NCBI GenBank assembly: GCA_051530055.1
Contig: CM121342.1
Span: forward strand, 13,082,001 to 13,146,000
Reading direction: 5' to 3'
Length of the DNA: 64,000 nucleotides
From: Neoechinorhynchus agilis
Lineage: Eukaryota > Acanthocephala
The notes beneath the pieces are model-generated. The model ran no database searches, was not told where the DNA came from, and was given only the letters and a program-made list of their open reading frames with translations. The stretch's first letter is position 1. Each line of letters opens with the position of its first letter. Positions 1 to 10,980 of the stretch are shown one piece after another. The translations under genes were made by a program, and so were the position numbers.

Positions 1-290
1 TGTTGGCTTCCTTTAAGAATATATTCTTGTTATAAAGAGGTCATCGGAAGCTGCTGGACAAGAGTGTAATTTCGGCCCAAAAAAGCTGACTTATTGACAA
101 AATATATCCTCTATCGTTACTTAGTTTAATTTAAGCATTGGCGCGTAACAAATAAAATGATTGTAGCGCCGTTAATTACTGTTATGCGAAACCGTTGAAG
201 TGTTTGGCTATGCGTTGTTTAAAAAGTAGAGGCTCAACTACCCCATAAATATTGAATCTCCCTAGCCATTCAGAAATTAAATAAACTTAC

Positions 291-1412
291 AGTGTGATTA
301 GTCTTGCGGTTTCCTCGAAAGCAGTCGGTGATATATCGCCCAACCTGTTATTGCTCAAGTCTCTAAATAATAGAATGAAGTCGATCAAAGGTTAGTACAA
401 AATCCTACAGATCTTCCAAATAAGTCAACTTTACGAATACATTTTTATGTAAGTATCGCAATTTATTGTTGCTTAGATCCCTAAATGTTTTCGTAAATTT
501 TTACGGCAAGAGCGTACTAAAACCTTACAGTTTTTTAAGGTCCACCAATTTCGAAAATAAATTTGCAAATATTTCGGTCAAATTATTATTGTTTAAAAGC
601 CTTTTAAATTAAGTATTATTGTGATTAAGGTAAATGAAGATCCTTACAGCGATACAAGTCGCGAGGTCGTTGCAAACGTATTTTCATGCAATTTGTTCAG
701 TTGATTATTACTCAGATCTCTAAATGATCGTCAATGCTAAAATTCGGACAGAAAGATGGTCGAAAAATTTACAGGTGAAATAGTCGGATCTGTTGCTGAA
801 ACAATCTTTCTGGAATATCATGGATTTGATTGTATTCCATATACCTATTTATATTTTTAAGCTTCATGTTAAAAAGTTGAAACCAGCACTTACAAATACT
901 TTAGATTCTTCAATCCAACAAAAGCAGATTCGTCCGGTATCATGATGTTGTTTTGTGAGATGTCGCTATTGTATAGTCTAAATACTAGCAATGGAAAAGA
1001 AATTTACAGTTTTTCCAGTCCTGCTAATTTTTTTAGAATTTTGATTGGGAGATCAGATATTTCCTTTTTGTGTAAGTCCCTAAAAATTAGGCAATTTAAA
1101 AAAGTATACAAGTATCTCTATCGCACAGTAGCCTGATTTTGTCAATGTCACGGCAATCTCTAACTAATGACGCCAGTTTCGGAGAATTCAGAGATCTATA
1201 AGTAGCAGATATATTTAAGGAGATTTTTTTATTAAAGTTCCCACTTACAATACGATGAGTTTCTTTATATCTTTTGGTTCGCCACAGTAACATCCAGTAT
1301 CATTGCAAGATTTCTGAATGTTACTAATGATTTCATTGGTTGATAGACTGAAATTGAGCGCTCGGGTGGAACGGGTCCAGATTAGGGTCATCACAAAGAA
1401 TAATGCGATCAT
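291..1412 (-). CDS. Leucine-rich-repeat receptor-like gene, 5' part, runs off the left edge
   Basis: The start is the ATG at 1410-1412, giving a hydrophobic signal peptide (MIALFFVMTLIW), followed by an N-cap with the spacing C-x4-C-x-C. Exon 1 is 1249-1412. Seven more exons follow at 1008-1079, 894-965, 773-844, 648-719, 529-600, 409-480 and 291-362. Each is exactly 72 nt, begins after AG, ends at GT (mostly gtaag-like) and encodes one 24-residue LRR such as LSNNRLGDI. All introns are phase 2. One LRR per 72-nt phase-2 exon under a cysteine-rich cap is the architecture of LGR-type receptors (glycoprotein hormone and relaxin receptor family). The transmembrane part would lie left of base 1, so a secreted or single-pass LRR protein is equally possible. 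I found no further LRR exon in 1-290. Confidence 0.8.
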
Positions 1413-3118
1413 TGTGACACGGCGCTGAAGATAGATTAATTGATTCAATGATTTCTCGCTCGACTTAACCACCTTGAATGATCAGCAAACGACTCCAGTT
1501 GTATATCAATATTTTGCGTTTTAAATTTTGTTGTTGATAGGAGAGATAAATGAAATTAAGATTTTATTGGATATTTCGATCCACTATCTCGGATCTTCTT
1601 CAGCGATTGCTTGTATCATATTGTGGAAACAAAACTCGATTTGTTGTTAAAGCCGACGCGCGAGACATAGGCAGCAATGATTAACCCATTACTAGCAGCA
1701 GTCAAATCTCAGACGCTATAATTCTATAAATAATACCACCAAAAGACATATCGATTATTATGAAACGCTCCATGTGATAATCCATCAGGATTTTGAACTT
1801 TAAACGCGAAATGGGCAATGAATGCCATAACGTAGAAGTTATACTATTTTTTGAAATCTGAATAAACACATTAAGGATAATTTTTATTCTAAATTTGTAT
1901 AACAATTTCATCAGATTTACATATAACTGTTACTTCACTTATACATTTTCATTGTTCTCTGCTGTATTTCTTATCTGAACCTTGCACTAAAGTGTTTTAA
2001 ACTGTATTATTAAGACATCCTGATTAATTACAAGGTGAAAATTAGCGAGTGCAATTTTTTCAACAGAAAAATTGAATTAAGTTGCTCCATTTGGAAATTA
2101 TATGGCGACGATAAAAATTGCATAGCGTGTCTAGGAGTTCATTTTTTGTCAATAATTATGAATATTGTTAAGTTTGATACTTAAACGTTCATAATAGGAT
2201 GGAGAACCGATAATGTTTTTTTGTGATGTTTTTTAAGGAAAATATTCGTGGAGGTATTACGACCTATAGTTGAAAACTATTTGAAATCCTGTATTACTAC
2301 GATGTTAATGTATAAACTGCGTTCCGCCCAGAACTGAATGTGACATTGAGCGATAGGCGGACTCCCATACTGCATTTGTCGATCTTCCGACCCAGACTGT
2401 CTCGTTTCACTGACTCATTCAGAGTGTGCAATGCACACCCGACCGCCACTGTGTTTTTACGATGCAATTTACGTTCATTCATAACTTTCGAAGAGATTTT
2501 ATGAGCAACCGGGAGCATTGGTAACATTCAAAACTAACCAATAAGTCATATGGGAATTAACAATAGTAGAAGCGGTAAGAGAATCCCTGTGAAATTAACA
2601 CAAATACGTTTCTCGTTCATCATTAATCCCGCTAAACGCTCGTTTAACAACTGCCACGGAATTATGAACCCGAAATCTACTGTGAGTAAAGTGCACTAAT
2701 GCGTTCACTGTCAAACAAAATGAGACTAACGTTCGACAATGTCGGTATATTTCGATTAGGACGCATTTTAATCATTAAATGATTATCTTAGGTAAACAGT
2801 TTACTTAAAATTAACGAAACTCATCGGCGTTGGTTCATCTTTTTATTCCATGTAGAATCCCGCTCGTGCGAATTTTGCACTGAAAATGTGGCCCGGGAAA
2901 TGAATAAAAAAGTCCAATAATTTTTGACATTTTGTTCACCTTTGATTTTCCTGTGCACCGCGACGTGGTTCGTTCCATGACAACAAATAACCAGCATCGA
3001 ACACAATGAAGTCTTCTGCTTAAACACCATCACCGCACTACGTTCAATAAAAGCACTCATGATTGCACGTCAATGGCTCAAAAATGTTATTTCACACCGT
3101 TATGATCATTCATAACGT
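1413..3118. other. No gene recognised
   Basis: AT-rich stretch between the start of the LRR gene and the first kinase. Apart from the hammerhead-like block at 1569-1603 I see only short open frames with no recognisable motif. The promoter of the LRR gene should lie at its left end. Confidence 0.4.
1569..1603 (-). ncRNA. Minimal hammerhead ribozyme-like core
   Basis: Read on the minus strand: CUGAAGA, one A, stem II GATCC/GGATC around an 8-nt loop, then GAAA-TA-U-C. This fits the catalytic core order of a hammerhead with a one-base-pair stem III, as described for Penelope-like elements. No protein remnant is next to it. Stem I is weak as drawn, so activity is uncertain. Confidence 0.55.
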
Positions 3119-3985
3119 TAGCCAAAAGGATATGATCCTTGTCATGTAGGGAATGGATGCAATGGTAAAAAACTGATAATAAACAATGCAGAGTACACAG
3201 TTGATAGCACCCTCGGAGAAGGTGGATTCGGAACGGTGTATGGTGCCCGCGCTTCCAGTGGTTTACCAGTTGCTATTAAAGAAACAAGACTGGCTCGGAT
3301 GCCAAGCTCAAAAATGAGGCATAACGCAAAAATGTACTTAAATGAAATCCATCTCTTAAAGCGTCTTCAACTCCATTCTCCAAATGCTGCGAATTGCATC
3401 GTAAACATCTACGATTATGACTTTGATTACCAGACGGGTACCGCGTACCTTATTGAGGAACGAGGTGTTCCATTTGAGAGGATGCTAGGAAACAAGCAAG
3501 CAGTTCCGGAACCTAAACGACAACGATACTTTTATGGAATGAGTTCGGCTCTCGCAGTTCTTCACACGCACCAAATTGTTCATGCGGACCTAAAACCAGC
3601 TAATTTCATCGTTTGTGGATCATCGATAAAGATCATTGATCTTGGAACGTCGTTTACTTTACCCAGTTATAACATTGTGGCAAATCGACAAGCTATAGGA
3701 ACACCGGGATATATGGCACCTGAACAGTGCGGAACACGCGGACGAGCCACGTATGGATTTAAGAGCGATATATACTCCTTAGGTGCTATCCTGCACGAAA
3801 TGTCAACGGGAAAAACCCCACCGGCTGAGGGCCTCCACACATGTAGGCGCTTTAAAGACGACAATCCTTATCTTAGTGAACTTCTGAACTTAATGCTGCA
3901 GCCTAATCCAATGCTGAGACCAAATATCCAACAAGTACTCATGCATCCTTACAATTCGCTCAATCAAACAAATCTATCGACGTGA
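3119..3985 (+). CDS. Mps1/TTK-like protein kinase, copy 1
   Basis: An open frame begins after an in-frame TAG near 3118 and ends at TGA 3983-3985, with an AATAAA overlapping the stop (3985-3990). It encodes a complete kinase core: glycine loop GEGGFG, lysine motif VAIKET, catalytic loop HADLKPAN, DLG in place of DFG, GTPGYMAPE, and a C-lobe with SLGAILHEM. Catalytic-loop alanine/serine/cysteine before D and the sequence following APE resemble Mps1/TTK, the spindle-checkpoint kinase. There is no in-frame ATG upstream of the glycine loop. An AG at about 3149-3150 could be the 3' splice site of an exon whose partner I did not find, so the N-terminus is missing or the gene is a truncated copy. 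The long N-terminal region of Mps1 is absent. Confidence 0.75.
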
Positions 3986-4111
3986 ATAAATAATTTTAAA
4001 AATTGTCTAATTTTAAGCAATTTGAGGACGGGGTTGGCTTCGTGTACGTTTGCCGCTATTGAAAAAGCTTTGAACTTTAGGTCGATTGTATAGACTCACA
4101 TTTCTTTAGGA

Positions 4112-5536
4112 TTTCGTTGGCACCGAAGCACATGCTTTTTCGTTAACGAACACGAATACCAAACGAATCGATTAATCGGCAAAGGACGATTCAGTAAAGT
4201 TTATTCAGCTACTGATGATAATGGATTTGATGTTGCTATTAAGGTGTCCACCTTGTTCGACCATCGGATAAAGACCGTTTCGAAACATCAGCTGGATGTT
4301 TGCCTCAATGAAGCTAGTATTCTTAAATCTCTGTGGAGGAAAGGCGCTGGAGCATTCGTTGTGGCACTGTACGATGACATGGTAGATTGGAGTGCTGAAT
4401 CAGCTTATCTTGTCAAGGAGGGATTTAGTTGAGATGGGAATAGCGAAGAATTTAGTCGTTAAAATAGGGCAAAATATGCCCCTCCTCGATTCACGAATCG
4501 ATAATCTCACGCTGTAAGATAGGTGGTGGCTCGCTTGTTTCTATTTAATTTTTCACCTTTTATCAATACCATCACTTTCTCTGAAATTCCCTTATATAAT
4601 CATGACAATATGCCTCAAATTCGTTCGTCTGTAACTTAAATTCGACAGCGTATTGTTTCATATACTCAAGATTTTTCGCTCTGTCTTCTACATAGAATTA
4701 AATATATCACGCCTCAATTCAACGCAAAATAAATGTAACCGGCTAGCCAAACTTGAATATAGAACACCCATAACTCGTCCATAATACATACCAGCGTATT
4801 TAATTAATTACCAAATTTAAGCAAAATTGTCGTTGCTATTCATTGTTGAATATACAAGAAGGGATGCCAAAGTACGTTCTCTTCTTTGATCAAAATGATC
4901 TTTGAGCCAAAAACAAAATTTTTATAGCTGAATGATCTCCATATAAGAAACTAATCCTCTCCACTACAGGAGTTAGGCGAGCAGTGCTTCCATGATGCCT
5001 TGAATCGTAATAGACCCATCCATGGATATTGCCGCCGGTATTACTTCAGACAAATGGTTGACATTATGGCTATGCTAAAGGCATGCCGAATAGTCCATTG
5101 TGATTTAAAACCAGAAAATTTTATCGTACTGAACCAAGGTCGTCGTTTAAAACTTATCGATTTTGCATATGCCTTTGAGATGCCCCCTAACCAAGGCACA
5201 CTGCTAAGACATCCATCTGGAACACGTGAATATATGGCACCGGAGCAAGTTCCAAAACAGGATCCTACACTTAAAGGATACTTCCATCCGGTTTTGTTAT
5301 CCTATCAAACTGATATTTATGGTCTCGGAGCTGTTTTATATGAAATGACCTTTGGAGACCCTCCTTGGACTTACAAACATCCGCGTGTTTCTATCCCTCA
5401 TAATCGTGATCTACAACTTCGAGGACTTGTGATATGGATGCTTACCCCGGACTCCAAGTCTCGACCGACGATTACGCAAGTGATGTTCCATCCATACTTG
5501 AGTCATCTCTTGCCCTCGAAACCTTTCCCCTCGTAG
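4112..5536 (+). CDS. Mps1/TTK-like protein kinase, copy 2
   Basis: Two exons. The first runs from about 4112 (after ttctttag) to about 4420 and carries the glycine loop GKGRFSKVY and VAIKV. The second runs from about 4973 to TAG 5534-5536 and carries HCDLKPEN, DFAYA where DFG is expected, GTREYMAPE, and GLGAVLYEM. A poly(A) signal AATAAA lies at 5562-5567. Joining the exons as KE|LG aligns the hinge without gaps to copy 1 (SAYLVKELG against TAYLIEERG). That junction is not GT-AG; see the intron entry. The loss of the DFG glycine suggests altered or weak catalysis. About 125 bp separate the two kinase genes, so they are tandem duplicates and might share a transcript. As in copy 1, the start codon is not visible. 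Confidence 0.75.
4421..4972 (+). other. Intron with terminal inverted repeats, non-GT-AG junction preferred
   Basis: The ends form an inverted repeat: GGAGGGATTTAGTT at 4417-4430 and AACTAATCCTCTCC at 4949-4962 (13 of 15 positions pair with one gap on each side). A GAG lies at both exon ends (4418-4420 and 4970-4972). A GT-AG alternative exists (gtcaag ... ctacag, junction L|E), but it deletes two hinge residues (V and K) that copy 1 has equivalents of. Confidence 0.6.
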
Positions 5537-6266
5537 GCCGAATGTGATCGCTGTTAGGATTAATAAATTAAACAGTATTCGAGTACGGTTGTGAAGTCAA
5601 GTAGGTAGTCGGTCCAAATACGAAAACGTGAAAAATTGATTAAATCCAGAGAAGCATATATTATCTAAGTCAGACATCTTATTAGAGCAAAATATTGATT
5701 AGAAGTTACGTTATGAAGCTACGGGAGCAACAAATATTCTGATTCCGTGTGCCAATTTTGAGAAGCGTTCTATACAAAGTATGCCACGGTTAAAATTTGT
5801 TTTAAAAGACGAAATACAAAATTCTTTTTTGATTTTTGTGTTTAGGAAATCAGACCCATGTATCTTTGGGTCCTCATAAACACACAGATATTCTGTTTTT
5901 GGTATGTCCGTTCGGGTGGGAATGTCCGGTTTGGGGATGCCCGTCCGAGTGAGAATTTCCGGCAGTGGATGTCCGTTCTAGTGCGAAGAGCAGGTATTGT
6001 CATGTAAGTTCTGGTGGGCGAATTGGTGGTTAGTGTTTGCAGGAGCGCTTGTACGGTTGGTCTTTCCTCAGGTTCATTTCAGGTTATGATATCCGAGGAG
6101 ATTGGGCAGCATGGAAAAAGAAACGTAGGTATAGGGAGGTGTGAGGTCGGTGGAGGGTGAAACGAATTGGGATTACGAGTGTTGTGCTCATGAGAAAAGG
6201 GGCGATATTTAGTAGAAATTGTGGTGGTAGGGTTGATATCCGTTTTGATTGTTTTATGAAAGTAGG
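5537..6266. other. Intergenic, nothing recognised
   Basis: Between the second kinase and the palindromic element. It holds short degenerate GT-rich repeats around 5900-6010 and no supported gene. Confidence 0.4.
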
Positions 6267-6411
6267 AATTATTGTTTAGGTCTACGCCCGGTAAATGATT
6301 ATTTATTAAAGACGTTTCGAACCTCGTCGGGTTCATCATCAGTACCCGACGAGGTTCAAAACATCTTTAATAAATAATCCTTTACCGGGTTTAGACCTAA
6401 ACAATAATTTC
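6267..6411. repeat. Palindromic (foldback) element, family A, copy 1
   Basis: Two arms of about 66 nt, starting AATTATTGTTTAGGTCTA at 6267 and ending with its complement near 6411, surround a loop of about 12 nt. The arms are nearly identical. A related copy lies at 57142-57280 and a half copy at about 60185-60240. All are followed by a similar tail. The minus strand of this copy contains a hammerhead core. Confidence 0.85.
6311..6342 (-). ncRNA. Minimal hammerhead ribozyme-like core in foldback family A
   Basis: Minus strand: CUGAUGA, one U, stem II GAACC/GGTTC with loop CGACGA, then GAAA-CG-U-C. All conserved core bases are present and stem II is perfect. The equivalent place in the copy at 57.2 kb is degenerate. 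Confidence 0.65.
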
Positions 6412-6849
6412 AATCACATTCCCGGTACTTCACATATCGACATTTTTATGAAAGTAGTGTTAAGGCATTCGATGATACCATCCTTACACAGCTTTTTTTT
6501 CTAACGTGAATCAATCAAAATCCTCATAGAAATCCAAATAGCTTCAATTTTGTCTTTTTATCGTTTAGTTTTGAGACGCTTTCTAGCTGTAATTACGAGC
6601 ATTTTCTAGGTCTTAAACTGTGCCAAATGCGCAGAAATTTCATATGAATTCTGCTGAAATAAGGATAAGCCGAAAAATATCTATCATTAAACTGAACACA
6701 GAAGAGACAGCATCTTCTTATAAGATGACTCTGACAGCGAAATTTCACACCGATGACTTTTCGACTAAAGATGACTAAGACCATTTACAAGTAAGGTGAT
6801 GAACTAAGAGAACGCGACACCTTTTTGCACTCTCGCCTAAATCAAGATA
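6412..6849. other. Intergenic, upstream of intermediate-filament gene
   Basis: Tail of the palindromic element (to about 6460) followed by AT-rich sequence that should contain the promoter of the intermediate-filament gene starting at 6850. No TATA box stands out. Confidence 0.35.
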
Positions 6850-8529
6850 ATGCTAACCGAGAAACTACACGATCGATTGGAGCATGTCAGTCACAGCATG
6901 AGTTCAAAGTCATTCAAGAAACTTTTGTCTAAACATGCCGTGGAGAAAATGGCACTTCAAGAGTGCAATGAGCGGCTGAAGGCATATGTCCAAAGGGTTC
7001 AAGCGCTCGAAAACAGGAACAAAGAGTTAGAGCGTGAACTGAAATCGTACGAAGAAGACGCAGGATTTGAAAGCACCGAAGATCGAACTCGGTTGGAAAA
7101 TGAATTAAATGACCTTCGAATAAGGATCGATAAGATGGCTATTGAGAAGGCGGAACTCGGGTGTCAGTTTCAACGAACCGTCTATAACATAAGTGCATTG
7201 AGGAAGAAGATGAACGGGGTTACTATGTTAAACAGCATTAGACATGCGAAACGTGAAACTATTGAGAAAAATATTGACAACATGATTGCTGAGATCAGCG
7301 ATGAAAATGAGGAGCTTAAGGCAGCTAAAAATAAGGGTGCGAAGCAACAGAAGGTACTTGATGAGAATTGGACAATGATGAGACAAGCGACGGATAATTT
7401 CGATCAGGAAGTGATCGATCGCATTAGGATTGAAAATGATATCCAGACTTTGGAGGAGAGGATCGTATTTCTTAAATCACTGAATGATGTGAATCTAAAT
7501 GTGTCGAATGGGTTCACTACTCCATCCATGGACATTGATTTATTTTATCGTCAAGAATTGCGAAGAATCATCCGAGATATTCGGAAAGATTTGAGCGAAA
7601 TCGCATTGTCCCAACAAAACGATCTAGACGAGTACTATAGAATAAAGACGGATGAACTACATGAAGGGTTTAAGGCAGAGGAAAGTAGATTGGCTGAGAT
7701 TAAGGAACAGAGCAAAGGTATTTTTGACGAGCTGACTGGGAATTCAGAAGATGATTTAAAGAAGTTGAATTTGCGACATAAAGACCTAACTGAAGAGAAT
7801 AGTAGACTTCGAAGTGAATTGTCCGAACTTGAGGTCTCTTCTCAAAAGAAAGAAAAGGAATTTGGAGAAGAACTAAGGGTAATAGAAACTCAGTTTCAGA
7901 ATGTCGATCGGGAGATCGAAAACATGAAGATAGCACTAAGAAGCATCATTGGAGATAATACCAATATTCATTTTGAAATTCAAACTTATGCAAAGCTTTT
8001 GGCCTTTGAAGAGATAAGTGCACCTGATCAGCCGAATGAGCGAAAACCGCCGGTGCCATCGACGAAAGCACCGTCAAGCACTCTGCCGTTTGTTCAAGAC
8101 ACTAAGGATCCAGGAAACAAATTTGTGTTCTTTGATCAAACAAAGCAAAGAAATGCTAGTTACGTGACCGAGGATAAAAACGAAAACTATGACGATGTTG
8201 TACTTTCGGAGGTGGATAGTAAAGGAAATTTTATTCGAATTACAAATAAGGGAAATTGGACAAGGAATCTGTCGCATTGGACAATCGTAAGAAGGGTACA
8301 TGGACTCGATGAAATCAAATTTACGCTTCCGTCCAATTCGGTCTTGATTCAACCGAGACAATCAGTTAAGATTTTCACTAAAACTAGCAATTTGATTAAT
8401 ATGGACGCCGAATCGTATAAATTCGATGATGTATATCACTGGGGAACCGGAACTCCTTCGGAAACACTGCTCTATAACGAGTTGGGTAAAGTAGCTTCAA
8501 CATTATATCAAACTTTGAGACAAGCATAA
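6850..8529 (+). CDS. Cytoplasmic intermediate-filament protein with lamin-tail domain, single exon
   Basis: One uninterrupted frame of 559 residues from ATG 6850 to a stop at 8527-8529. Residues about 30-70 carry the helix-initiation motif (AVEKMALQECNERLKAYVQR... region, key run LKAYVQRVQALENRNKELE), followed by a long heptad-rich rod with the extended coil 1b typical of lamins and invertebrate filaments. The rod ends near residue 390 with a drifted termination motif (FEIQTYAKLLAFEE; consensus TYRKLLEGEE). A proline/serine linker and a lamin-tail Ig-like fold (about 445-545) follow. The protein should assemble into cytoplasmic filaments of epithelia or muscle. The absence of any intron, beside a spliced relative at 12.6-14.8 kb, suggests a retrocopy that kept its frame, or complete intron loss. 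Confidence 0.9.
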   Translation: MLTEKLHDRLEHVSHSMSSKSFKKLLSKHAVEKMALQECNERLKAYVQRVQALENRNKELERELKSYEEDAGFESTEDRTRLENELNDLRIRIDKMAIEKAELGCQFQRTVYNISALRKKMNGVTMLNSIRHAKRETIEKNIDNMIAEISDENEELKAAKNKGAKQQKVLDENWTMMRQATDNFDQEVIDRIRIENDIQTLEERIVFLKSLNDVNLNVSNGFTTPSMDIDLFYRQELRRIIRDIRKDLSEIALSQQNDLDEYYRIKTDELHEGFKAEESRLAEIKEQSKGIFDELTGNSEDDLKKLNLRHKDLTEENSRLRSELSELEVSSQKKEKEFGEELRVIETQFQNVDREIENMKIALRSIIGDNTNIHFEIQTYAKLLAFEEISAPDQPNERKPPVPSTKAPSSTLPFVQDTKDPGNKFVFFDQTKQRNASYVTEDKNENYDDVVLSEVDSKGNFIRITNKGNWTRNLSHWTIVRRVHGLDEIKFTLPSNSVLIQPRQSVKIFTKTSNLINMDAESYKFDDVYHWGTGTPSETLLYNELGKVASTLYQTLRQA

Positions 8530-8784
8530 AACGAGTTGAAAGAAGATTGTGCCTATTAAAGTAAAGCAAATTTTTTAGCGAGCATTTAAATAGAAATAGA
8601 CCAGATAGTTGTATGTTCTCTTTTTATGCAGTGACAAAAACTTATGATCTCTATTTAAGTCGTAACAAGTGGAAAAAGTCCGTTAAAACATAACTATGCT
8701 TCTAAGATAGCGTTTAGGTTGGGGGTTTTATGCAGCCCTGTAGAAATAGTGGGAAAAATTGTTTCTTGGATTGTATTCGGGGGA

Positions 8785-8949
8785 ATGAAATTATTAATTG
8801 TTCTGACAACTTTGCTCTTAACCTCCACGATATTGATTTATTGTAAATTTTCGACCGCATGCCGTCAATCTGAGGAGATTCCAAGAGATAGCACCAAGCT
8901 TACCAACAATAGAGGAAGTGGCCCCGGGTACCTAAGTTCAGTAATGTAA
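8785..8949 (+). CDS. Possible short membrane-anchored or first-exon reading frame
   Basis: ATG 8785 opens 54 codons starting MKLLIVLTTLLLTSTILIYC, a signal-anchor-like hydrophobic run, followed by a polar, serine-rich stretch. The frame meets a stop at 8947-8949 that overlaps a good donor (gtaagc), so this could be the first exon of a type II membrane protein. No continuation was found before the Penelope sequences. Function unknown. Confidence 0.25.
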   Translation: MKLLIVLTTLLLTSTILIYCKFSTACRQSEEIPRDSTKLTNNRGSGPGYLSSVM

Positions 8950-8983
8950 GCACCATTTAATCTAAAACGCATATTATAGATGT

Positions 8984-9013
8984 CTGAAGAGGACCGCATG
9001 GGGGCGAAAATTT
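8984..9013 (+). ncRNA. Hammerhead ribozyme-like core, slightly degenerate
   Basis: Plus strand: CUGAAGA, then a stem II with one mismatch (GACC against GGGC region), then GAAA-AT-U-U. It precedes the Penelope cluster and probably marks an end of an older copy. Confidence 0.4.
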
Positions 9014-9423
9014 ACAATAAATCAATTAATATCGGGGAAGTTAAGAGTAAAGTGGCCTGCCATAGAGTCGTAATGTGAACCTTAAAGGAGAATGAATTTT
9101 CAACGACTTTGAGTCAAGAGGAAGCAAAGACGGAAAATTATTAAAATCTGTGGAAGTGTGCTCTCTTGTAAATTGCTGGATTGAGACACCAGTAAAAAAT
9201 TCTGGATTTAGAGTACCATTAGCACTGCGGACTTTTAATACGAGCTTTAATTCTCGCACTTGCTACAATGCACGCATATATTGGTTGCCTTAAAGATATT
9301 GATAAGAAAATTTATGGCTCGATTACGAATCATAGTGGAAAAATGAAGCGTTAAGTCAAAACAGCAAATGCACCATTATCTTAAATTTGTTTTGTGCGGA
9401 CACCCAGACGTTTTTTATTATGC

Positions 9424-9455
9424 AAATTTTCGGAGAGCAAAGTATCCCTCTTCAG
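9424..9455 (-). ncRNA. Hammerhead-like core at the 3' tail of the left Penelope copy
   Basis: Minus strand: CUGAAGA, imperfect stem II, GAAA-AT-U-U. It is the counterpart of the plus-strand block at 10949-10980 in the other copy. Confidence 0.5.
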
Positions 9456-9856
9456 GCTTTTGGTCATCTGAAAAAATTAGTCTTGAGGATCTCTTTTAAA
9501 AAATGCCTCTTGCCCGGTTGCATCCTGGATCCTGGACCATGTTTTAACCTCTTCCGGCTGCAACATAAGCGTGACATTACTTTTGTTGCCCTCCATAAGG
9601 TGGTCTTCTTTTTTAATCATCAGGGCTTCCATTGTCAACCTCCTCTCCAGGTTTTCTTCCTGCACTAGCATCCTGGCGCCCTCAAAATTGACATCGTGGT
9701 CGTGTATGGAGATATGGTTGAAAATCGCTGACGCGGTGTCTCCTTTTCGCACGTTATATTTGTGATATTATGGAAAGCCTTTTTTTCCAACACCCTCATG
9801 TTTATTCCAGATTTATTATCGAACGGAAAATGGGTGTTTTATTTGTTTATTGCTTC

Positions 9857-9885
9857 AAATTTTCGACGCCTTGCGTCTTCGTCAG
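9857..9885 (-). ncRNA. Hammerhead ribozyme-like core inside the left Penelope copy
   Basis: Minus strand: CUGACGA, one A, perfect stem II GACGC/GCGTC with a 3-nt loop, then GAAA-AT-U-U. It lies just after the RT-core segment. This is one of the cleanest matches in the window. Confidence 0.65.
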
Positions 9886-10948
9886 GAAGCTTTTCTTCGG
9901 TTGTCTGAAAAGGAATCAGAGGTTCCTAGGGTCTTCGTTAAGGACGATGAACACATCATCTACATAACGTATCCATTCCTTGATTTGGGGTATCCTATCT
10001 TTTATCTTCTCCTCCCATTTCCTCATGTAGATGTCCGCGAGCGCCGGTGCTATCGGTGACCCCATAGCGACTCCATCTATTTGTTCAAAGACCCTTCCTT
10101 CAAAAGTATTTTGGAAAGGCTGAACGAAGTAGACCCAAGCATAAAGTGGACCATTCAATTTGAGGAAAACAGGAGAATTCCATTTCTAGACGTGATGGTA
10201 AATCGAGGAAAAAGAAGAATAAACACAAGCCTCTATAGAAAGGAACATTTGAGTTGGCGATGCCCACATTGGAGAAGCCACAAATCAAGGACATACAAAA
10301 TATTGGCAAGGATATCCTAACCAATCTATCAAACAAGCCAGGATGAAGATGTGGGGAACTATCAAAAAAGGAGATCAAAAGGAATGCGTAAAAGAAAACT
10401 CGATATGGTTGGGAGGCCGCTTCATTAGCGACGTATGCACGGCGAACGTTAGGAAGGCAACCCAGGGGATTCCTTGTAGGTTTTATACCAAAGCTGGTGG
10501 AACTCTTGCGGGGTACTTCAAGAGGAAGCCAGAAAGGAAGCACGACGCAGGGGTATACGGCATACCGTGTAAAGATTGCAATGCGGTCTATATAGGTCAG
10601 ACCATCCAGGGACTGAAGAAACGCATTCAACAGCACAAATATAACGTGCGAAAAGGAGACACCGCGTCAGCGATTTTCAACCATATCTCCATACACGACC
10701 ACGAGGTCAATTTTGAGGGCGCCAGGATGCTTGCTAGTGCAGGAAGAAAACTTGGAGAGGAGGTTGACAATGGAAGCCCTGATGATTAAAAAAGAAGACC
10801 ACCTTATGGAGGGCAACAAAAGTAATGTCACGCTTATGTTGCAGCCGGAAGAGGTTAAAACATGGTCCAGGATCCAGGATGCAACCGGGCAAGAGGCATT
10901 TTTTAAAAGAGATTCTCAAGACAATAATTTTTTCAGATGACCAAAAGC

Positions 10949-10980
10949 CTGAAGAGGGAGACTTTGCTCTCCGAAAATTT
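10949..10980 (+). ncRNA. Hammerhead-like core at the 3' tail of the right Penelope copy
   Basis: Plus strand: CUGAAGA, stem II pairing GG..GAG with CTC..CC around one bulged base, then GAAA-AT-U-U. Confidence 0.55.

Noticed and set aside
10100-10636. Long minus-strand open frame of about 178 codons
   Set aside because: It lies antisense to the Penelope thumb and GIY-YIG coding strand and has no recognisable motif; a shadow frame.
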